Source: Chloroflexota bacterium
GTDB lineage: Bacteria > Chloroflexota > Dehalococcoidia > UBA3495
Reading direction: 5' to 3'
Assembly: GCA_022571575.1 (NCBI GenBank)
Contig: JACZXN010000036.1
Span: forward strand, 1-9,217
Length of the DNA: 9,217 nucleotides
Each line of letters opens with the position of its first letter. Within the stretch, counting starts at the first letter, position 1. The translations under genes were made by a program, and so were the position numbers. Under the pieces are notes generated by a model. It did no database searches. It worked only from the letters and a program-made list of their open reading frames with translations, and had not been told where the DNA came from. Of this stretch, positions 5,631 to 9,217 are shown piece by piece.

Positions 5631-8183
5631 TTAGGATGTAGAAGGCACTGCTTCGTCCGTCTCGCCCCCCGGCTCGCCTCCCGAGGCTTCCGGATCGGGG
5701 GCTACCGGATCGGAGGCTTCCGGATCAGACGCCGGCGCCGGGGCCGCAACCTTGGACAACACCAGTCCATCTTTTCCGGCGTCCACCAGGATGTGGTCAC
5801 CCGAGGTGAACTCCCCGGACAATATGCCCTTGGACATCGGGTTCTCCAGGAAGCGGGTAACCGCCCGGCGCAGCGGCCTTGCCCCGTAGACGGGGTCGTA
5901 GCCCTCCTTGCCCAGCCACAGGTTGGCGTCGGAGGTCAATTCGAAGGAGATTCCCCGTTCCTCGAGGCGGCCCTGGACATCCTTGATCATCAGTCCCACC
6001 ACCTGGACGATCTGTTCTTGGGTCAGCGGATGGAAGATGATGGTCTCGTCGATCCGGTTGAGGAACTCGGGCCTAAAGGTCTCTTTCAGGGCCGTGTTGA
6101 CCGATTCGCGGAGCTTCCGGTCTTCCTCCTCGGCGGCGTTGTCGCCAGATTTGTCGCCCGGGCGGAACCCGAAAGCCCGCTGCCGGAGGCCGGAGGTTCC
6201 CAGGTTGCTGGTCATGATGATGACTGTGTTTCTGAAATCCACGGTCCGCCCGTGGCCGTCGGTCAACCGACCGTCCTCCAGTATCTGGAGCAGGATGTTG
6301 AAAACGTCGGGATGGGCCTTTTCGATCTCATCGAAGAGCACCACCCGGTAGGGCCGGCGGCGCACCGCCTCGGTGAGTTGCCCGCCCTCGTCGTAGCCCA
6401 CGTAGCCCGGAGGGGCGCCGATGAGCCGCGAGACGCTGTGTTTCTCCATGTATTCGGACATGTCGATGCGGACCATGTTGGACTCGTCGTCGAACATGAA
6501 TTGGGCCAGAGACTTGGCCAGCTCGGTCTTGCCGACGCCGGTGGGGCCCAGGAATATGAAGCTGCCGATGGGCCGCCGCGGGTCGCTCAGGCCGGAGCGG
6601 GACCGGCGGATGGCCTCGGCCACCGCCACCACCGCCTCTTCCTGGCCGACGATCCGCTGGTGGAGGTTCTCCTCCATGTGCACCAGGCGCTCACCCTCCC
6701 CCTCCATCAGGCGTCCGGTGGGTATCCCGGTCCACTTGGAGACCAGCTCGGCGATGTCGATCTCGCTTACAACCATTTCCGTGCTTCGGTCCTGCTGCAG
6801 GCGCTGCCGCTCCGATTCGTATTCCTCTTCCAGGCGCAGGCGTTCCACCCTGATCTCGGCGGCGCGTTCGTAGTCGGTGCGCTGGGCGGCGGTCTCCTCC
6901 TGGTCCAGCAATTCACTGATGCGGTCTTCCTTGTTCTTGACGTCCGCGGGCAGGCTTTCGGCGTCGATGCGCAGTTTGCTGGCGGCCTCGTCGATGAAGT
7001 CCACCGCCTTGTCGGGAAGCTGTCGTCCGGTGATGTAACGGTCGCTGAGGCGGGCCGCCGCCACCAGGGCGGAGTCATCGATGTCGACCTTGTGGTGGGC
7101 CTCGTAGCGGGGCCGCAGTATGCGCAGGATCTCCACCGTTTCTTCCACCGTCGGCTCTTCGATCATCACGGGCTGGAAACGCCGCTCAAGGGCGGTGTCT
7201 TTCTCGATGTACTTCCGGTACTCGTCCAGGGTGGTGGCGCCGATGCATTGCAGCTCACCCCGGGCCAGGGCGGGCTTGAGCAGGTTGCTGGCGTCGATGC
7301 CCCCCTCGGCCGCGCCGGCCCCCACCATGGTGTGTATCTCGTCCAGGAACAGGATCACCTCCCGGTGGGCCTGCTTCACCTCGTCCACCACGGACTTGAG
7401 CCGCTCCTCGAACTCGCCGCGGAACTTGGCCCCGGCCACCAGGGCGCCCATGTCCAGGGCCAGCACCCGGCGGCCCTTCAGGGAGTCGGCCACGTCTCCC
7501 GCCACGATGCGGGCGGCCAGGCCCTCGACGATGGCCGTCTTGCCCACGCCGGCCTCGCCGATGATCACCGGGTTGTTCTTCTTCCGCCGGGTCAGGGTCT
7601 GCATCACCTGGCGGATCTCTTCGTCCCGTCCCACCACCGGGTCCAGCTTTCCCTGGCGGGCCAGATGGGTCAGGTCGATGCTGTATTTGTCCAACGACCG
7701 GTAATGGCTCTCCGCCCTGGGGTCGTCCACCCGGTGGCTGCCCCGGATCTCCGCCAGCGCCCGATAGACCTTTTCCTGGTCGATGCCGTGTTCCTTCAAC
7801 ACCTGGGCGGCGTCGCCCTGGGACTCCATGACGGCGGCGATGAACAGGTGCTCGGCGCCGATGAAGTCGTCCTTCAGCCGGTTTGCTTCATTCTTGGCGT
7901 CCTCCAGAAGCCGGGAGGCCCGGGGAGTGGCGTAGATCTGGGTCGCGTTGTTGGCCACCTTGGGAGCGGCCTCCAGCGCCTGGTCCAGCCGGGTTTTCAC
8001 GGCCTCCACCTGGACGCCGATCTCGGCGAGTATCTCTCCAGGAATCCCCTTTTCCAACTCCAAAAGCGCCAGCAGGATGTGTTCCACGTCCCATTGGCTG
8101 TGGCTGTAGCGGCGCACCAACTCCTGGGAGTTGTGCAACACTTCTTGGGCTTGTTCGGTGAATTGGTCCGGTCTTAACACCAT
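5631..8183 (-). CDS. clpC: Class I Clp AAA+ ATPase, ClpC-like
   Basis: An 850-residue double-ring AAA+ unfoldase. Domains in order: Clp N-domain (about 1-145); NBD1 with Walker A GEAGVGKT (209-216), pore loop KFRGEFEER (253-261), Walker B LFLDE (278-282) and Arg fingers in ALERRF; a short coiled-coil M domain (about 412-466); NBD2 with Walker A GPTGVGKT (546-553), pore loop GYVGY (593-597), Walker B VLFDE (615-619) and sensor 2 GAR (767-769). The Walker A motifs are 337 residues apart, as in ClpC; ClpB, with its long M domain, has about 400. A loop containing FGF (671-673) before [10 protein letters not shown] corresponds to the ClpP-contact loop of ClpC/ClpA. This suggests it feeds ClpP rather than being a ClpB disaggregase, although ClpB would be expected beside dnaJ and hspR. 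A repetitive acidic Pro/Ala tail (about 812-850) is extra. The start has a duplicated SD. Automated annotation may call it ClpB. Confidence 0.93.
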   Translation of the reverse strand: MVLRPDQFTEQAQEVLHNSQELVRRYSHSQWDVEHILLALLELEKGIPGEILAEIGVQVEAVKTRLDQALEAAPKVANNATQIYATPRASRLLEDAKNEANRLKDDFIGAEHLFIAAVMESQGDAAQVLKEHGIDQEKVYRALAEIRGSHRVDDPRAESHYRSLDKYSIDLTHLARQGKLDPVVGRDEEIRQVMQTLTRRKKNNPVIIGEAGVGKTAIVEGLAARIVAGDVADSLKGRRVLALDMGALVAGAKFRGEFEERLKSVVDEVKQAHREVILFLDEIHTMVGAGAAEGGIDASNLLKPALARGELQCIGATTLDEYRKYIEKDTALERRFQPVMIEEPTVEETVEILRILRPRYEAHHKVDIDDSALVAAARLSDRYITGRQLPDKAVDFIDEAASKLRIDAESLPADVKNKEDRISELLDQEETAAQRTDYERAAEIRVERLRLEEEYESERQRLQQDRSTEMVVSEIDIAELVSKWTGIPTGRLMEGEGERLVHMEENLHQRIVGQEEAVVAVAEAIRRSRSGLSDPRRPIGSFIFLGPTGVGKTELAKSLAQFMFDDESNMVRIDMSEYMEKHSVSRLIGAPPGYVGYDEGGQLTEAVRRRPYRVVLFDEIEKAHPDVFNILLQILEDGRLTDGHGRTVDFRNTVIIMTSNLGTSGLRQRAFGFRPGDKSGDNAAEEEDRKLRESVNTALKETFRPEFLNRIDETIIFHPLTQEQIVQVVGLMIKDVQGRLEERGISFELTSDANLWLGKEGYDPVYGARPLRRAVTRFLENPMSKGILSGEFTSGDHILVDAGKDGLVLSKVAAPAPASDPEASDPVAPDPEASGGEPGGETDEAVPSTS
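5683..5727. repeat. Three tandem 15-bp repeats in the clpC tail
   Basis: Three adjoining units, GAGGCTTCCGGATCG, GGGGCTACCGGATCG and GAGGCTTCCGGATCA, encode on the minus strand the pentapeptide series [15 protein letters not shown] near the C terminus of the ClpC-like protein. The period keeps the frame. It is an expandable, disordered, acidic tail segment that probably varies in copy number between strains. Confidence 0.85.
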
Positions 8184-8205
8184 GATGATTCCTCGATGAT
8201 TCCTT
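8184..8205 (-). promoter_or_regulatory. Duplicated ribosome binding site of clpC
   Basis: On the minus strand AGGAATCATC occurs twice with an 11-base period directly before the clpC ATG. The nearer copy gives GAGG seven bases from the ATG (8194-8191), a normal SD. The farther copy includes AAGGA (8205-8201). A tandem duplication of the SD region could raise or tune ribosome loading. Confidence 0.6.
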
Positions 8206-8245
8206 TTGGAGGTCCGCTTGGGGGTCCGCGTCTCTTGGGGTTCGC
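8206..8245. repeat. Tandem 12-bp repeats between hspR and clpC
   Basis: TTGGAGGTCCGC (8206-8217) is followed at once by TTGGGGGTCCGC (8218-8229), differing at one base. A degenerate third copy, TTGGGGTTCGC, occupies 8235-8245. Together with the 11-bp duplication at 8184-8203, much of the 94-base hspR-clpC gap consists of short tandem repeats. No open frame of note and no clear -10/-35 pair were seen in the gap. Confidence 0.7.
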
Positions 8246-8277
8246 GCCTATCGGTGTCCGTCCCCCCTTGATCGGGA

Positions 8278-8670
8278 CTAGGCGGTGCTTTCTTGCCGGT
8301 TGGGGCGGCCGGCCGCGCCCTGGCGCTGGCCCTGTTTTTGCCCGTTTCTCTGCCCGCGTCCCTGTAAGATAGTCACGGCCTCGGTCAATTGTTTCACTTC
8401 CGCTTCCAGGTCTTCGATGCGGTTCATCAGCTTTAGAGCAACTTCGGCCCCGGCCAGGTTTAGCCCCATGTCCTCCGTCAGGGCCTTGAGACGGCGCAGG
8501 CGGTCGATGTCGGCCATGGAGTAGAGCCTTTGGCGTCCCCCGGTCCGGGATGGCCAGATCAGGCCCACGCGCTCGTAGTGGCGCAGGGTCTGAGCGTGGA
8601 CCCCGACGATGCGGGCGGCCACGCTGATCACGAAACACGGTTCGTCCCGAAACTGATTCTCAGTGGTCAT
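8278..8670 (-). CDS. hspR: HspR, MerR-family heat-shock repressor
   Basis: A 130-residue MerR-type DNA-binding protein. HspR represses chaperone operons at normal temperature and in actinobacteria is helped by DnaK. After a short leader, FVISVAARIVGVHAQTLRHYERVGLIWPSRT (13-43) is the winged helix-turn-helix of the MerR fold, with GGRQRLYS (44-51) as the wing; the ISVAA-x4-G-x-H-x-QTLR-x-YE pattern matches HspR closely. DIDRLRRLKALTEDMGLNLAGAEVAL (54-79) is the family's second helical part, followed by a dimerisation coiled coil (about 80-103). No effector-binding domain or metal-site cysteines are present, as in HspR. The tail (104-130) is a basic Gln/Gly/Arg low-complexity stretch. The ATG overlaps the dnaJ stop (ATGA) and AAGGAG lies five bases before it. 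The context, dnaJ-hspR-clp, fits an autoregulated stress operon; its operator is probably upstream of the operon, outside the window. Confidence 0.94.
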   Translation of the reverse strand: MTTENQFRDEPCFVISVAARIVGVHAQTLRHYERVGLIWPSRTGGRQRLYSMADIDRLRRLKALTEDMGLNLAGAEVALKLMNRIEDLEAEVKQLTEAVTILQGRGQRNGQKQGQRQGAAGRPNRQESTA

Positions 8671-9217
8671 GATTGCTCCTTGCCGGCTTCGCCGTCGCCA
8701 TCGCCGTTTTCGTCAGACACCGGCGACCCCCTGCGTTTGTCCCTGAGTCTCTTGAACAGGTCCAGCTCCTCCTCGGTGAATTCGGAGGGGAGCTTGACCC
8801 TGACCGTGGCGAAGAGGTCGCCGCGGTGATCGACGTCGCTCCGGGGGGTGTTGGCCGAGTTGTTCAGGGCCGGCATGCCCTGTCCCGCCAACCGGAACCG
8901 GCGTCCGTTCTGGGTCCCCTGGGGGATGGTCAACGCCAGCCGCCCGGTGAAGGTGGGCACGGTCAACTCGCCGCCCAGGACGGCGTCGTCCAGGGGCACC
9001 TCCACCTCCACGAAAAGGTCTTTGCCCTGACGGCGGAACCTGGAGTGCTCCTTGACCGACACCAGCAGGTAGAAATCGCCGCCCTGGTCGAGGTCCGCGG
9101 AGATGTGGACCCGGGAACCGTTGTCAACTCCGGGCGGAATCTTGACCTCAAGACGGCGTCCGTCCTGCATCTGGAGGCGACGGGCGGCGCCGCTGAACGC
9201 CGCTTCCAGGGTGATCT
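8667..9217 (-). CDS. dnaJ: DnaJ/CbpA-type J-domain co-chaperone, 5' end outside the window
   Basis: The C-terminal 182 residues of an Hsp40 co-chaperone, which delivers substrates to DnaK and stimulates its ATPase. The frame is open to the window edge, so the N-terminal J domain is not visible. The visible part begins ITLEAAFSGAARRLQ, then DGRRLEVKIPPGVDNGSRV, GGDFYLLVSV and LFVEVEVPLDDAVLGGEL with TIPQGTQNGRRFRLAGQGMP: the two beta-barrel substrate-binding domains of DnaJ. The CxxCxGxG zinc finger that type I DnaJ carries after the first strands is absent, with no cysteine in the visible part, so this is a type II (CbpA-like) protein. The C-terminal dimerisation helix ends in FKRLRDKRR, followed by a short Asp/Glu/Gly-rich tail. 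Its TGA overlaps the hspR ATG by four bases. An ATG at 9170 is internal, not the start. Confidence 0.93.
   Translation of the reverse strand, partial: ITLEAAFSGAARRLQMQDGRRLEVKIPPGVDNGSRVHISADLDQGGDFYLLVSVKEHSRFRRQGKDLFVEVEVPLDDAVLGGELTVPTFTGRLALTIPQGTQNGRRFRLAGQGMPALNNSANTPRSDVDHRGDLFATVRVKLPSEFTEEELDLFKRLRDKRRGSPVSDENGDGDGEAGKEQS
8676..8681 (-). promoter_or_regulatory. Ribosome binding site of hspR
   Basis: AAGGAG on the minus strand, five bases before the ATG at 8670 and inside the end of dnaJ. It supports this start and shows that hspR can be initiated efficiently on its own despite the ATGA overlap. Confidence 0.75.

Noticed and set aside
5625..8177. An 850-codon open frame on the plus strand, exactly opposite the Clp ATPase
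   Set aside because: It is codon-aligned with clpC, so it stays open only because the sense gene almost never uses TTA, CTA or TCA, as expected with GC-rich third positions. It ends exactly at the TTA that is codon 3 of clpC. Its translation is low-complexity with no recognisable domain, while the minus-strand frame has all Clp motifs.
8184..8277. An HspR operator (HAIR-type inverted repeat CTTGAGT-N7-ACTCAAG) in front of clpC
   Set aside because: I looked for both arms in this gap and elsewhere between genes and found no match. The operator is more likely upstream of the operon, outside the window.

Overview
The window is GC-rich bacterial DNA in which every supported gene lies on the minus strand, so transcription runs from high to low coordinates. 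Genes are closely packed and the largest gap is about 150 bases. No mobile element, CRISPR array, rRNA or tRNA was seen. The combination of a zinc-finger-less DnaJ, HspR and a Clp ATPase in one operon, a family III CoA-transferase, and GC-rich codon use with two TTG starts suggests a Chloroflexota bacterium, perhaps of the Dehalococcoidia/SAR202 type. This placement is inferred from gene content and general resemblance only.

Region A (9217 to about 4100) is a protein-quality-control operon. It starts outside the window with a CbpA-type dnaJ, of which only the C-terminal 182 residues are visible. A 4-base ATGA overlap leads into hspR, a MerR-family heat-shock repressor. Next come an intergenic stretch made of short tandem repeats and a large class I Clp AAA+ ATPase that resembles ClpC more than ClpB. 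An alpha/beta hydrolase and a DedA/VTT membrane protein follow on the same strand. The last two overlap by one base (TGATG) and are probably read through from clpC, although they have no obvious heat-shock role.

Region B (about 4020 to 1203) is a three-gene metabolic operon with its own weak candidate promoter. It holds a gamma-carbonic-anhydrase/CaiE-like hexapeptide protein with a TTG start behind a perfect GGAGGT, a CaiB/BaiF family III CoA-transferase beginning 3 bases later, and a 2-dehydropantoate 2-reductase-like (ApbA/PanE fold) oxidoreductase 28 bases further on. The first two recall the carnitine caiB/caiE pairing. The reductase lacks two of the usual ketopantoate-binding asparagines, so it may act on a different 2-oxo or acyl substrate. 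No pathway can be assigned from the window alone.

Region C (1202 to 1) is hisS, with a perfect TATAAT -10 box upstream and a TTG start. Its last 60 or so codons run off the left edge.

No clearly novel system was found. The points most worth checking are the ClpC-like ATPase in an HspR operon, the tandem repeats in front of clpC, and the CaiE-like/CaiB-like/PanE-like cluster.
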